Part shown: in pieces, positions 33,419 through 42,632 of the stretch
Position numbering within the stretch: position 1 is the stretch's first letter
How the letters are laid out: each line of letters begins with the position of its first letter
Assembly: GCA_965243325.1 (NCBI GenBank)
Contig: CBDEUQ010000001.1
Span: 186,001 to 250,000 of the forward strand
Origin: JANQOH01 sp965243325
GTDB lineage: Bacteria; Pseudomonadota; Alphaproteobacteria; UBA7887
Direction: 5' to 3'
Length of the DNA: 64,000 bases
The notes under the pieces: model-generated
Told to the model about the DNA's origin: nothing
The model's input: only the letters and a program-made list of their open reading frames with translations
Database searches by the model: none
Translations under genes and position numbers: made by a program

Positions 33419-33446
33419 GCGCGGGGCACGGCGGCGGCGCGAGGCC

Positions 33447-34133
33447 GTGGCCAAGGTACCCGCCGGCCGGCGCGCTCGGCAGCGCGTGCAAAGCGCCCGG
33501 GGCCGCAGCCTGTCGTCAACGCGCTGGCTCGCGCGCCAGCTCAACGACCCCTACGTCGCGGCGGCGCGCGACGCCGGCTACCGCAGCCGGGCCGCCTGGA
33601 AGCTTATCGAGATGGACGACCGGTTCCGCATCTTGCGGCCGGGTGCGTCGGTGATCGACCTCGGCGCCGCGCCCGGCGGCTGGACGCAGGTCGCGTGCGA
33701 GCGCGTCGGCCGCCGCGGGCGGGTCGTTGCCTGCGACACAGAGGCGATGGAACCGGTCGCCGGCGCGGTGATCGTTCGCGCCGACTTTCTCGAGACCGCC
33801 GGCCGCGAGGCGGTGCGCGCCGCCCTGTCCGGCCGCGCCGACGCGGTGCTGAGCGACATGGCGGCGCCGGCGACCGGGACCGGCGCCGATGCGCTGCGCG
33901 TCGCCGCGTTGTGCGAGGCGGCGTGGGAGTTCGCCGAGGCGATGCTCGGCATCGGCGGCAGTTTCGTCGCCAAGGTCCTGCAGGGCGGCGGCGACCGCGA
34001 TCTGCTTGCGCGGATGAAGCGGATGTGCCGCGAGGTGAAGCAGGTCAAGCCGCCCGCCAGCCGCGCCGGATCGGCGGAGATGTACGTGATCGCGCGCGGG
34101 TTTCGCGGGCCGCCGGCGGGCGGCGGCGAGTGA
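33447..34133 (+). CDS. rlmE: 23S rRNA (uridine-2'-O)-methyltransferase RlmE (FtsJ)
   Basis: The 228-residue protein has the FtsJ fold with K-D-K-E catalytic residues: YRSRAAWKLIEM, the SAM site VIDLGAAPGGWTQ, SDMAAPATGTG, and FVAKVLQGG. It methylates U2552-type uridine of 23S rRNA. Start GTG 33447 (VAKVPAGRR) replaces a long out-of-place extension. It lies between ndk and guaB. Confidence 0.92.
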   Translation: MAKVPAGRRARQRVQSARGRSLSSTRWLARQLNDPYVAAARDAGYRSRAAWKLIEMDDRFRILRPGASVIDLGAAPGGWTQVACERVGRRGRVVACDTEAMEPVAGAVIVRADFLETAGREAVRAALSGRADAVLSDMAAPATGTGADALRVAALCEAAWEFAEAMLGIGGSFVAKVLQGGGDRDLLARMKRMCREVKQVKPPASRAGSAEMYVIARGFRGPPAGGGE

Positions 34134-34182
34134 CGCCGTCGCCGGGCGCGCTATAGTGCCGCGGCCCCAGGGGAGGGAGGCG

Positions 34183-35658
34183 ATGGACATCCCGCAAGCG
34201 CTGACGTTCGACGACGTGCTGATCAGGCCCGCGCGTTCCGACGTGCTGCCCGCCGACGTCGACACCCGGACGCGATTCACGCGCGACGTCCCGCTCGGCA
34301 TCCCCCTCGTCTCGGCGGCGATGGATACGGTGACCGAGCAGGAGCTGGCCATTGCCATGGCGCAAGCCGGCGGCATCGGGGTCATCCACAAGAACTTCGG
34401 CATCGAGAGGCAGGCGGACGAAGTGCGGCGGGTGAAGAAGTTCGAGTCGGGAATGGTGATCAACCCGGTCACCGTGACGCCGGCGACGACTCTCGCCGAG
34501 CTCCACGCGCTCCAGGACAAGCACAAGATCTCCGGGTTCCCCGTGGTCGAGCGGGACGGCAGGCTCGTCGGGATCGTCACCAACCGCGACGTGCGGTTCG
34601 CCCACGACCCGGCGAAGCCGGTGCGCGACCTGATGACCAGCGAGGGTCTGGTGACCGTCCACGAGGGCATCGACGGCGAGGACGCGAAACGGCTCCTGCA
34701 CCGCAACCGCATCGAGAAGCTGCTCGTCGTCGACGACGATTATCGCTGCATCGGCCTGATCACCGTCACCGACATCGAGAAGGCGCGGAAGTTTCCCAAC
34801 GCCAGCAAGGACGAAAAGGGACGCCTGCGCGTGGCGGCGGCGATCGGCGTCGGCGCCGACGGCGCCGAGCGGGCGCGGGCGCTGATCGCCGCCGAGGTCG
34901 ACGTGATCGTCGTCGATACGGCGCACGGGCATTCGCAGGGCGTGCTGGAGACCGTGCGGCACGCCAAGACGCTGTCCAACCACACGCAGATCGTCGGCGG
35001 CAACGTCGCCACCGCCGAAGGCGCGAAAGCGCTGATCGACGCCGGCGCCGACGCCGTGAAGGTGGGCATCGGCCCCGGGTCGATCTGCACCACGCGTGTC
35101 GTGGCCGGGGTCGGCGTGCCGCAGTTTACCGCCCTGCGCGAGACGGCCGCGGTCTGCCGCGACGCCGGCGTGCCGGCGATCGCCGACGGCGGAATCCGCT
35201 TTTCCGGAGATGTCGCGAAGGCGCTCGGCGCCGGCGCCGATTGCGCGATGGTGGGCTCGCTGCTTGCCGGGACGACGGAAGCGCCGGGCGAGGTCTACCT
35301 GTTCCAGGGGCGCAGCTACAAGGCCTATCGCGGCATGGGGTCCATCGGCGCCATGGCGCGCGGTTCGGCCGACCGCTACTTCCAGGAAGACGTCGCCGAC
35401 GCGCTCGATCTCGTGCCCGAGGGGATCGAGGCCCGGGTGCCGTTCAAGGGACCCGCCGGCGCCGTTCTGCACCAGCTCGTCGGCGGCCTGCGCGCCGCCA
35501 TGGGATACACCGGGAGCGCCACGGTCGCCGAGTTTCAGGCCAACGTGGCGTTCCAGCGCGTGACCGCCGCGGGCGTACGCGAAGGCCATGTGCACGACGT
35601 GACGATCACGCGCGAGGCGCCGAACTACGATTCCGCGCGGCAGACCGTCGGCGCGTGA
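34183..35658 (+). CDS. guaB: Inosine-5'-monophosphate dehydrogenase
   Basis: The 491-residue enzyme begins DIPQALTFDDVLIRPARS after GGGAGGGAGG. Two CBS domains lie at about residues 95-200 (NPVTVTPATTLAEL; DLMTSEGLVTVHEG). The catalytic cysteine is in GIGPGSICTTR, with the flap around YRGMGSIGAM and the IMP-binding IADGGIRFSGD. It converts IMP to XMP with NAD, the rate-setting step of GMP synthesis. The RsmB-like gene follows 24 bp later. Confidence 0.97.
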   Translation: MDIPQALTFDDVLIRPARSDVLPADVDTRTRFTRDVPLGIPLVSAAMDTVTEQELAIAMAQAGGIGVIHKNFGIERQADEVRRVKKFESGMVINPVTVTPATTLAELHALQDKHKISGFPVVERDGRLVGIVTNRDVRFAHDPAKPVRDLMTSEGLVTVHEGIDGEDAKRLLHRNRIEKLLVVDDDYRCIGLITVTDIEKARKFPNASKDEKGRLRVAAAIGVGADGAERARALIAAEVDVIVVDTAHGHSQGVLETVRHAKTLSNHTQIVGGNVATAEGAKALIDAGADAVKVGIGPGSICTTRVVAGVGVPQFTALRETAAVCRDAGVPAIADGGIRFSGDVAKALGAGADCAMVGSLLAGTTEAPGEVYLFQGRSYKAYRGMGSIGAMARGSADRYFQEDVADALDLVPEGIEARVPFKGPAGAVLHQLVGGLRAAMGYTGSATVAEFQANVAFQRVTAAGVREGHVHDVTITREAPNYDSARQTVGA

Positions 35659-35682
35659 CGCTCGGCGGGTAACCCTCGGCGG

Positions 35683-36966
35683 GTGACTCCGGGCGCGCGG
35701 CTCCAGGCGACCGTCGAGCTGCTCGAGGAGATCGAGGCGAGCCCGCCGCCGGCGGACGCGGCCGCGCGGCGCTGGCTGCGCCGCCGCCGCTACGTCGGCG
35801 CCGGGGACCGCCGCGCCATCACGGACGCGGCGTTCGCCTGCCTGCGGGGGCGCTTCCGGCTCGACTGGACGATCGCGCGCCACGGCGGCGTGCCGTCGCC
35901 CCGGCTGCGCGCCCTCGTCGCCGCGCCGGGCGACCCGCTGCCGCTGTGCGACGGACGCGGCCACGCGCCGCCGCCGCCGGACGCGCGCGAGCGGGCGCTG
36001 GTGGCGGCGGCGCGGCGCGACGACGGCGCCGAACTTCCGCTCGCCGCGCGGCTCGGCGTGCCGGCGTGGCTCGAGGCGCCGCTGGGCCGGCGTTTCGGCG
36101 CCGCGCTCGAGGCCGAGGCGGCGGCGCTCAACGCGCCGGCGGCGCTCGACCTGCGGGTCAACTCGGCCCGCGCCCGGCGCGGCCCGACGGTGGACGCGCT
36201 CCGCCGCGCCGGCCTCGACGCCTCGCCGACGCCGCTGTCGCCGGTCGGCGTGCGCGTCGCCGGCCGGCCCGACGTGCGGTCCCTGCCGGCCTTTCGCGGC
36301 GGCCTGATCGAGATCCAGGACGAGGCGTCACAGATCGCCGCGGCTCTCGTCGGCGCCACCGGCGCGGGCTGCGTCGTCGACTACTGCGCCGGCGCCGGCG
36401 GCAAGACCCTGGCGCTCGCCGCCGCCATGCGCGGGCGCGGCCGGCTCGTCGCCTGCGACACCGACGCGGCGCGCCTCGCCCGCGCCCGCCCGCGCCTCGC
36501 GCGCGCTGGCGCCGGGTCGGTCGAGACGCATGTTCTCGGCTCCGCCGGCGATCCGCCGGCGGCGGTGCCGGCAGGCGGCGCGGATCGGGTCCTCGTGGAT
36601 GCGCCCTGTTCGGGCAGCGGCACATGGCGGCGCAATCCCGACGCGCCGCGCCGGCTCACGCCGGACGCGGTGGCGGCCCATGCCGCGCGCCAGGGCGCCA
36701 TCCTCGCCGCCGCGGCGCCGATGGTGCGCGTCGGTGGCCGGCTGGTCTACGCCGTGTGCTCGGTGCTGGAGGAGGAGAACGAGGCCGTCGTCGCGACCTT
36801 CCTCGCCGCCCGCCGGGATTTCCGCGTGCGCCCGGTCGCCTCGGTCTGGCGCGAGACGCTTCCTGGAGCCGCGCCGACCCCGGGGCCGTTCCTCCTGCTG
36901 ACCCCGCACCGGCACGGCACCGACGGCTTCTTCGTCGCCGTGCTGGAGCGCGGCGGCGCTTCGTAG
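35683..36966 (+). CDS. RsmB/NOP family RNA (cytosine-C5)-methyltransferase
   Basis: The 427-residue protein has the SAM site VVDYCAGAGGKTLALAAAM, the catalytic PC motif in DRVLVDAPCSGSGTWRRNPD and the second motif LVYAVCSVLEEENE. The N-terminal 120 residues are basic and helical, replacing the NusB-like domain of RsmB. It starts at GTG 35683. It methylates a cytosine in rRNA or tRNA; the exact base cannot be told. Confidence 0.9.
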   Translation: MTPGARLQATVELLEEIEASPPPADAAARRWLRRRRYVGAGDRRAITDAAFACLRGRFRLDWTIARHGGVPSPRLRALVAAPGDPLPLCDGRGHAPPPPDARERALVAAARRDDGAELPLAARLGVPAWLEAPLGRRFGAALEAEAAALNAPAALDLRVNSARARRGPTVDALRRAGLDASPTPLSPVGVRVAGRPDVRSLPAFRGGLIEIQDEASQIAAALVGATGAGCVVDYCAGAGGKTLALAAAMRGRGRLVACDTDAARLARARPRLARAGAGSVETHVLGSAGDPPAAVPAGGADRVLVDAPCSGSGTWRRNPDAPRRLTPDAVAAHAARQGAILAAAAPMVRVGGRLVYAVCSVLEEENEAVVATFLAARRDFRVRPVASVWRETLPGAAPTPGPFLLLTPHRHGTDGFFVAVLERGGAS

Positions 36967-37021
36967 CGGCGCGGCCGCGGCCTTCACCGCCCGCGGGGCG
37001 GCGGATATACTCGCGCCTCCC

Positions 37022-37111
37022 GGAGGGGTGGCCGAGTGGCTGAAGGCGCACGCTTGGAAAGCGTGTATGCGGGAAACCGTATCGAGGGTTCGAATCCCTC
37101 TCCCTCCGCCA
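37022..37111 (+). tRNA. tRNA-Ser (GGA)
   Basis: A full class II tRNA of 90 nt including an encoded CCA. The acceptor GGAGGGG pairs with TCCCTCC (one G-U). The D arm contains GCCGAGTGGCTGAAGGC. The anticodon loop TTGGAAA is closed by CACGC/GCGTG and gives anticodon GGA. A long variable arm follows (TATGCGGGAAACCGTATC), and the T arm contains GGTTCGAATCC. It reads UCC/UCU serine codons and marks the left edge of the low-GC island. Confidence 0.96.
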
Positions 37112-37207
37112 CAGGTGCGCGATACGGCTCTTGCCGGCGTCGGCGGGACCCCGCGTCGATCTGTTCGACCGTTTTGCCGATTCGGGGAGCGGCCGGTTGA
37201 AACGGGG

Positions 37208-37465
37208 TCAGGCCGCCTGCCGGCGTCGTTCCTGTGCCAGTTCGTAGGCGGCCTGGAGCCGCATCCAGAAGCTGGCGTTGCTCCAGCCGATGCGCTCCAA
37301 CGCCAGCGCCATCGTCGGCGAGATGCCCGCCTTGCCGTTCAGCAACCGCGACAGCGCCTGCCGGGTGCACCCCAGCCGCGATGCGGCCTCGGTTACCGAC
37401 AGTTCCGCCGCTTCCACATTGTCGCGGAGAATCTCGCCCGGATGGCAGGGGTTCAGCATCGCCAT
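37208..37465 (-). CDS. higA: HigA-family antitoxin (XRE/VapI helix-turn-helix)
   Basis: The 85-residue protein starts MAMLNPCHPGEILRDNV, the typical HigA/VapI N-terminus, and has the helix-turn-helix SVTEAASRLGCTRQALSRLL followed by MALALERIGWSNASFWMRLQ. It follows the HigB-like toxin gene by 19 bp on the same strand, the usual toxin-first order of higBA. It should neutralise the toxin and repress the operon promoter. Confidence 0.93.
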   Translation of the reverse strand: MAMLNPCHPGEILRDNVEAAELSVTEAASRLGCTRQALSRLLNGKAGISPTMALALERIGWSNASFWMRLQAAYELAQERRRQAA

Positions 37466-37484
37466 GAATCACTAACCTCCCCAG

Positions 37485-37757
37485 TCAGTGGTAATCCACT
37501 AGGTCCACGTCAACGGCCTCGCGGTCCTTGAAACGGAACACCACGCGCCAGTTGCCTGAGACGCGGACGCTCCACAGACCACCCATGTCTCCTCTTAGCG
37601 GATGCAGGCGGTAACCGGGTTGCGCGAGGTCGCCGGGGTGCTGCGCCTCGTCAAGCAGGGTCAGCACCCGCCTTAGCTTCGGCACAAGATCTCCCGGCAG
37701 TTGCCTCGCGCGATCCTGCTCGGCCAGGGCGCGTAGTCCCTTGTGCTTGATCCGCAT
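37485..37757 (-). CDS. higB: HigB-family toxin (RelE/ParE superfamily)
   Basis: The 90-residue product has the HigB/RelE-like end WSVRVSGNWRVVFRFKDREAVDVDLVDYH and a middle segment DLAQPGYRLHPLRGDMGGLW. HigB toxins cleave mRNA on the ribosome. ATG 37757 (MRIKHKGLRAL) is the sensible start, although the frame stays open into the IS1380 remnant to 37955, a result of an in-frame junction. Confidence 0.9.
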   Translation of the reverse strand: MRIKHKGLRALAEQDRARQLPGDLVPKLRRVLTLLDEAQHPGDLAQPGYRLHPLRGDMGGLWSVRVSGNWRVVFRFKDREAVDVDLVDYH

Positions 37758-37919
37758 GGCACAATCGTCGCTCGCAACGTGCCGCGTTGCAACGCGTTCT
37801 TCCGCCCCAGGGACGGATCCCTGTGTCTGGCCGTCGTCGTCGATCATCGCTCGCAGCGTCGCGCGGCAGGCAAGTGTCGTGGCCGACGGCTGAATCGGAT
37901 GGCGTAGGCGCGACTGGCG

Positions 37920-38337
37920 CACTGCCGCCAGCTTTCCGGTCAGCACCGCCATCACCGGATCGTGGCGCAGCTCATCGTGATCGATCAGATCCTAGTAGGC
38001 CTGCGCAATGGCGAACACCCGCTGACCTACCAGAGTGCGCGGTGCGTGTTCGATCAGCCGCCCATCGCGGCGATCCACGAAGCAGGCGGCGAAGCGATCG
38101 ATCAGCCCGACCGCCCGATCGGTGGCGCCAAGCAGCAGCGCGCCGGCGTCCGAGGTCATCGCCCCGCCATCGAACGCCGCGACCACCGAACGGCCCTCAA
38201 CGGGTGCACAAGCGAACAGATCCGGGGTACAGTGTGTGCGCATCGGGGAGCCCCTCCGGTCCGGGATAAGTCTTTGTCGCAAAAAGCATTATCCCAAATC
38301 CGGAGCCCCGATGCAGCAACCGCTTGAGAAATCCGGG
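37920..38337 (-). pseudogene. IS1380-family transposase remnant
   Basis: From about 38243 the minus strand reads MRTHCTPDLFACAPVEG, then FDGGAMTSDAGALLLGATDR, which is the N-terminal part of IS1380-family transposases. After VFAIAQAY an in-frame TAG at 37992-37994 replaces the expected Glu, and the reading then resumes DLIDHDELRHDPVMAVL before homology fades near 37920. About 110 of more than 400 residues remain. The upstream end GCAACCGCTTGAGAAATCCGGG (38316-38337 region) resembles the outer inverted repeat of such elements. The element is dead: nonsense mutation plus 3' loss. The left limit is approximate. Confidence 0.75.
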
Positions 38338-39068
38338 CTAACAGCTGCGCGCGGCACAGCCTAATGAGGCCTCGACCGCGCTGGAGGCCACACGGCTCGC
38401 CCCGGCTCAGCAAGGGCAATGGATAAGGCAAAAACCATCGAGTCTCCCCAATATTGGGGACGCCCGGAGCTGTAGAATCGGCATACCTTCCGGAATCTTG
38501 TCGGCGAGGCCTTTCTGAAGCAACTGCAAGGCTCGCTGCGATCGACGGGAGGGGCCAAGGTGAGAGTCTGAAGATGTCGCGGAACGCCGGGACCCGGTGG
38601 CCTGCGCCTCCGCCCGCGAAGGCAAGTCTCGGACGATGCAGAACAGCCACACACCACACAAGGGTGGTGCCCGATAAAAGCGACTGTCGAGCACGATAGA
38701 GGGGTGTAGTGAGCCCAATCCGGTTCGGTCTCAATGAAGACGGCCGCCGGTCGGCGACATCGGCGGTCACGGCGGCAACGTCGCCTTGGTGTATCTCACC
38801 GTCCTGATCGTCTTCATGGCTCGGAAGAGCCAGCCCGGGGACAACCGCTGCGCTTCCCACCGACGGACGAGGCGGCTCTGGCTGCGTGGGCGGGCATCCA
38901 AGCCGCCCAGGAAACGAGCTGGCGGACGAGGCTGGCGCGCCTTCGCCACCGGAGACGAACGGTCATTCGGCATCTCACATCGATCCTGTGTCTACGCCGC
39001 TACGACATAATGGAAACGTCTGTTTCTATCCCACTGCCAGGACACAATCCTAATCGAGGTTGCCCTCG
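38338..39068. other. Intergenic stretch without a supported gene
   Basis: No reading frame here shows protein-like composition. It contains a perfect 16-bp palindrome, TCCCCAATATTGGGGA, at 38445-38460. The base composition starts to drift toward lower GC as the ankyrin gene is approached. Confidence 0.5.
38445..38460. repeat. 16-bp perfect palindrome
   Basis: TCCCCAATATTGGGGA is identical to its reverse complement. It lies alone in a gene-free stretch between the IS remnant and the ankyrin gene. It could be an operator or a leftover of an insertion site; no neighbour clearly uses it. Confidence 0.45.
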
Positions 39069-42000
39069 ATGAACGGATGGAACGCCACCCGCTGTCGCCG
39101 ACGTCTTCTCATCCACCCGGCCCTGATTGTCTTCCTGGCCGGCCTCCTGTTCGGCATGGCGCCGAGCGCCGCCCAGGCCGCTGCCGCCTCGTCCGTCGAT
39201 TGTGCCGGGTGGAATTCGGACGATGGCGCACTGACGAAACGGTTCTACCGAGACATCACTGCGGAGATAGCCCTGGCATGTCTCACAGGCGGCGCTGATC
39301 TCAACGCAATGCTTCCGGCGCGGCTCACACCACTGCATGCGGTTGCGGCACTGAGCGACGACCCCAACGCAATTGCCGTACTGGTAAATGCCGGTGCGGA
39401 TCCAAATGCAGCAAATGGCATAGGGACGACGCCGCTTCATGTTGCAGCCAACCTTAACGAAAACCCGGTCATTGTCACCGCCCTCGTCGCGGCTGGTGCG
39501 AATCCCAACGAGCTGGATGCCTTCTTGCGGACAGCTCTGCATTTTGCGGCCGGCCAAAACGAGAATTCCGATGTCGTCGATGCGCTTCTTGCCGCCGGAG
39601 CGAAGCCGAATCCGGTACTGACCATACCGACAGCGACCGCTCTGCACTTTGCGGCGCGTAGCAGCGGCAATCCTGCCGTCATCGAAGCGCTGCTCAACGC
39701 CGGTGCCGATGCCAATGCGCGGGACGAGGACGGGAGAACACCGCTGGATGTGGCCAGAGAGGAGAACAGACCGTCCGAGATCATCGCAGCGCTGGAGGGA
39801 GCGGCCAGGGTCGTCGATGAGGCCGAATTCGCCGACGCGTCGGAGGGCCCAACCGCCCCTGCTGTAGATTGCGGCGGGTGGAACACGGGCGACATTGAGT
39901 TGCTGGAAAGGTCTTACAAGGAGATCACTCCGGAGCAAACAATGGCATGTCTCCGGGGCGGCGCCGATGCTAATGCTCGACTACAGGATCAAGAAACGCC
40001 CTTGCATCAGGCCGCTTGCTACAGCGAGAACCCCGCTGTCATCGAGGTGCTTCTTGAGGCGGGTGCCAATCTCGATGCTCGGAGGGAATCAACTGAGGAC
40101 ACGCCTCTGCATTTTGCGGCCGTCTGTAATGACAATCCTGCCGTCGTTACAACGCTTCTTGAGGCCGGAGGCGATCTCGACGCACGGGATATATTTGAAA
40201 GGTCGCCTCTTCATCTGGCGGCGCAATACAATGAGAGTCCCGCTGTAATTGCGGCCTTTCTCGACGCCGGAGCCGATTTGAATGCCAGGGACGGAGGCGG
40301 GCACACGGCTCTGCATTTGGCTGCCCCTGATAATGAAAATCCTGCCGTCATTGCGGCGCTTCTCGATGCCGGAGCCGATCCGAATGTCAGGGACTATGCC
40401 GGTGTAACGCCTTTACATATTTCGGCTTTTGCAAAAGATACTCCGGCCGTTGTAAAAGTGCTTGTGGAAGCTGGGGCAAATCCCAATGCAAGGGACGAGA
40501 ATGAGGAAACGCCCTTGCACTGGGGGGCCAAGTACAGCCTGAGCCTCACGACGATCAAGGCACTTCTTGAGTCCGGCGCGGATGCCAACTTGCGGAACAG
40601 ATTGGGGAAGACACCCTTAGACGTCGCGAAGGAATCCAAGAAACCGGCCGACATCATTATTGCGCTCACGGACGCTGCCCGGTCTGCGGGGGAGGCAAGC
40701 ACCGCTGCTGAGCGGGGTGTATCCAGCGAGTTCCGACGTGCAGGCGGGGCATCCTTCTCCGACCAGCACGTTATCAGCGACGAGGTGGACCGTCCGGGAT
40801 CCGTTTACGCGGCTGATCTTGATGGCGATGGGGATACTGACGTGCTTTCCGCTTCCGCTTGGGACGACAAGATTGCGTGGTACGAAAACCTCGGCGGCGG
40901 CGCATTCTCCAAGCAAAGGGTTCTCACCACAGACGCCGCTGGCGCTCGGGCCGTGTACGCCGTCGATCTGGATGAGGATGGAGACGCTGATGTGCTGTCC
41001 GCCTCTGGCGGGGATAACAAAATCGCGTGGTACGAGAACCTGGGTGGCGGAACGTTTTCCGGCCAGCGGGTAATCACGAAAAACGCCGACGGGGCCCGGG
41101 CCGTATACGCCGCCGATCTGGACGGCGACGGCGATGCCGACGTGCTCTCCGCGTCCTACGGAGACAACAAGATCGCGTGGTACGAGAACCTGGGTGGCGG
41201 AACGTTTTCCGGCCAACGGGTAATCACGAAAGACGCCGACGGTGCCAGCGCCGTGTTCGCTGTCGATCTGGACGGGGACGGTGACCACGATGTCCTCACT
41301 GCGTCCTACAGCGACAGCACGATAGCGTGGTACGAGAACCTGGGAGGAGGCACCTTCTCCGACCCGCGCGTCCTTGCGGCGAACGCCGATGCAGCCTTCT
41401 CCGTGCTCGCAGCCGACCTGGACGGCGACGGCGACCCCGACATACTCTCGGCGAGTAGCTCCGTTACCTGGGCGTCCCTGCACGACGACACGATTGCCTG
41501 GTACGAAAACCTCGGAGACGCCGTTTTTTCCCATCCGCGCGTCATTGCAAGAGGCGTCGACTCACCCGTACTCGCGGCCGATCTGGATGGCGATGGCGAT
41601 GCGGACTTGCTTTTGACTGTCGGCGACAAAATCGGGTGGTATGAAAATCTCGGCGGTGCCACGTTTTCTCACCGGCGCGTGATTGCTGCCGAAGACCGCA
41701 TCGGCCGGTCCGTATTCGCCGCCGATTTGGACGGCGATGGAGATTCCGATGTGCTCTCCTCCCACTCAAGAAGGATTGCGTGGTACGAGAACCTCTCCCC
41801 CGCGAACGCCGATCAGGCGGCTGGATTCGCTAGCGTGCCGAAAGCTCCTGCCGCGCCTGCCGTCGATTGCGCGGGGTGGAACTCGGACAGTCGAAGGGTG
41901 CTGGAGAGGTTCTACGAGGACATCACGCCAGAAATAATCCTGACCTGCATCGAGGCCGGCGCCGATCCGAATGCACGTCTCCCGCATCAGTTGACGCCGC

Positions 42001-42632
42001 TGCACGCCGTGGCTGTTCCAACGAAGAACCCGGCCGTCATCGCTACGCTCGTGGCTGCGGGAGCCGACCCGAATGCGCGGAGTCGCGGTGGCTTGACGCC
42101 TTTGCACCTCGCGGCAGGCAGGGGCGATTCTCCCCCGGTCATCGTTGCGCTCGTGCAGGCCGGTGCCAATCCCAACGCACGGGCCGAGGTCGGGCCTGGC
42201 AGGGAACCCAATCATGACGTCACGCCTCTTCACGGGGCGGCCAGATGGAGCCGGAGCCCCGCTGTCATTACCGCGCTGCTCGAGTCCGGCGCCGATCCCA
42301 ATGCAAAGGACGCGGACGGGTTTACGCCGCTCGACCGCGCCAAGAGCGAGAAGCGCCCGGCCGACATCGTCGCGGCGCTGGAGGAGGAGGCGGGCGCCGT
42401 CAGTTCCAGGGACGAAGCAACTGATTTCGGTTACGGCGACGTGGAGGAGTTTGCCGCCGCGCCGGAGGCAACCACTGTGCCATCCGTCGATTGCTCGGGG
42501 TGGGACTCGAACGACATAGAGTCGAGGGAGAAGTTCTTCGAGAATATCACTCCAGAGGAAATCTTGATTTGCCTCGAAGCAGGCGCCGATCTCAGCGCGT
42601 GCGACTGGCCGGAGCGAACACCTCTGCACTAG
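39069..42632 (+). CDS. Secreted ankyrin-repeat / FG-GAP propeller protein, 3'-truncated by an IS
   Basis: The 1187-residue product has a signal peptide (LIHPALIVFLAGLLFGMAPS, then AAQA) and a mosaic plan. Two modules, each with a cysteine cap (VDCAGWNSDD; VDCGGWNTGD) followed by several ankyrin repeats (TPLHxAA, ADPNARD), come first, at about residues 40-540. A seven-copy FG-GAP/VCBS block follows (YAADLDGDGDTDVLSAS, IAWYENLGGG). Two more cap-ankyrin modules come last, and the final one stops at ERTPLH, early in its first repeat, right at the IS630 element. Cap plus DITPE segments recur four times. Such eukaryote-like proteins are common in symbionts and are thought to meet host proteins. The DNA is clearly poorer in GC than its neighbours, suggesting transfer. 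TTG 39060 is an alternative start. Confidence 0.82.
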   Translation: MNGWNATRCRRRLLIHPALIVFLAGLLFGMAPSAAQAAAASSVDCAGWNSDDGALTKRFYRDITAEIALACLTGGADLNAMLPARLTPLHAVAALSDDPNAIAVLVNAGADPNAANGIGTTPLHVAANLNENPVIVTALVAAGANPNELDAFLRTALHFAAGQNENSDVVDALLAAGAKPNPVLTIPTATALHFAARSSGNPAVIEALLNAGADANARDEDGRTPLDVAREENRPSEIIAALEGAARVVDEAEFADASEGPTAPAVDCGGWNTGDIELLERSYKEITPEQTMACLRGGADANARLQDQETPLHQAACYSENPAVIEVLLEAGANLDARRESTEDTPLHFAAVCNDNPAVVTTLLEAGGDLDARDIFERSPLHLAAQYNESPAVIAAFLDAGADLNARDGGGHTALHLAAPDNENPAVIAALLDAGADPNVRDYAGVTPLHISAFAKDTPAVVKVLVEAGANPNARDENEETPLHWGAKYSLSLTTIKALLESGADANLRNRLGKTPLDVAKESKKPADIIIALTDAARSAGEASTAAERGVSSEFRRAGGASFSDQHVISDEVDRPGSVYAADLDGDGDTDVLSASAWDDKIAWYENLGGGAFSKQRVLTTDAAGARAVYAVDLDEDGDADVLSASGGDNKIAWYENLGGGTFSGQRVITKNADGARAVYAADLDGDGDADVLSASYGDNKIAWYENLGGGTFSGQRVITKDADGASAVFAVDLDGDGDHDVLTASYSDSTIAWYENLGGGTFSDPRVLAANADAAFSVLAADLDGDGDPDILSASSSVTWASLHDDTIAWYENLGDAVFSHPRVIARGVDSPVLAADLDGDGDADLLLTVGDKIGWYENLGGATFSHRRVIAAEDRIGRSVFAADLDGDGDSDVLSSHSRRIAWYENLSPANADQAAGFASVPKAPAAPAVDCAGWNSDSRRVLERFYEDITPEIILTCIEAGADPNARLPHQLTPLHAVAVPTKNPAVIATLVAAGADPNARSRGGLTPLHLAAGRGDSPPVIVALVQAGANPNARAEVGPGREPNHDVTPLHGAARWSRSPAVITALLESGADPNAKDADGFTPLDRAKSEKRPADIVAALEEEAGAVSSRDEATDFGYGDVEEFAAAPEATTVPSVDCSGWDSNDIESREKFFENITPEEILICLEAGADLSACDWPERTPLH
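40798..41795 (+). repeat. Seven FG-GAP/VCBS repeat units of about 150 bp
   Basis: Seven copies of a unit of about 50 codons, each with the calcium-loop pattern DLDGDGDxD and IAWYENL, encode a probable seven-blade beta-propeller. Units 2 and 3 are nearly identical in DNA: TGGGTGGCGGAACGTTTTCC recurs at 41041 and 41191, exactly 150 bp apart, with only a few changes in the following 40 bases. Confidence 0.8.

Noticed and set aside
38156..39072. Several 60-230 codon frames on both strands between the IS1380 remnant and the ankyrin gene
   Set aside because: Mutually overlapping, with no motifs and no ribosome sites; composition is not protein-like.
40798..41795. CRISPR-like array
   Set aside because: The regular 150-bp repeats are in-frame coding units of an FG-GAP propeller, not short repeats with unique spacers. 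No other array and no cas genes were seen.
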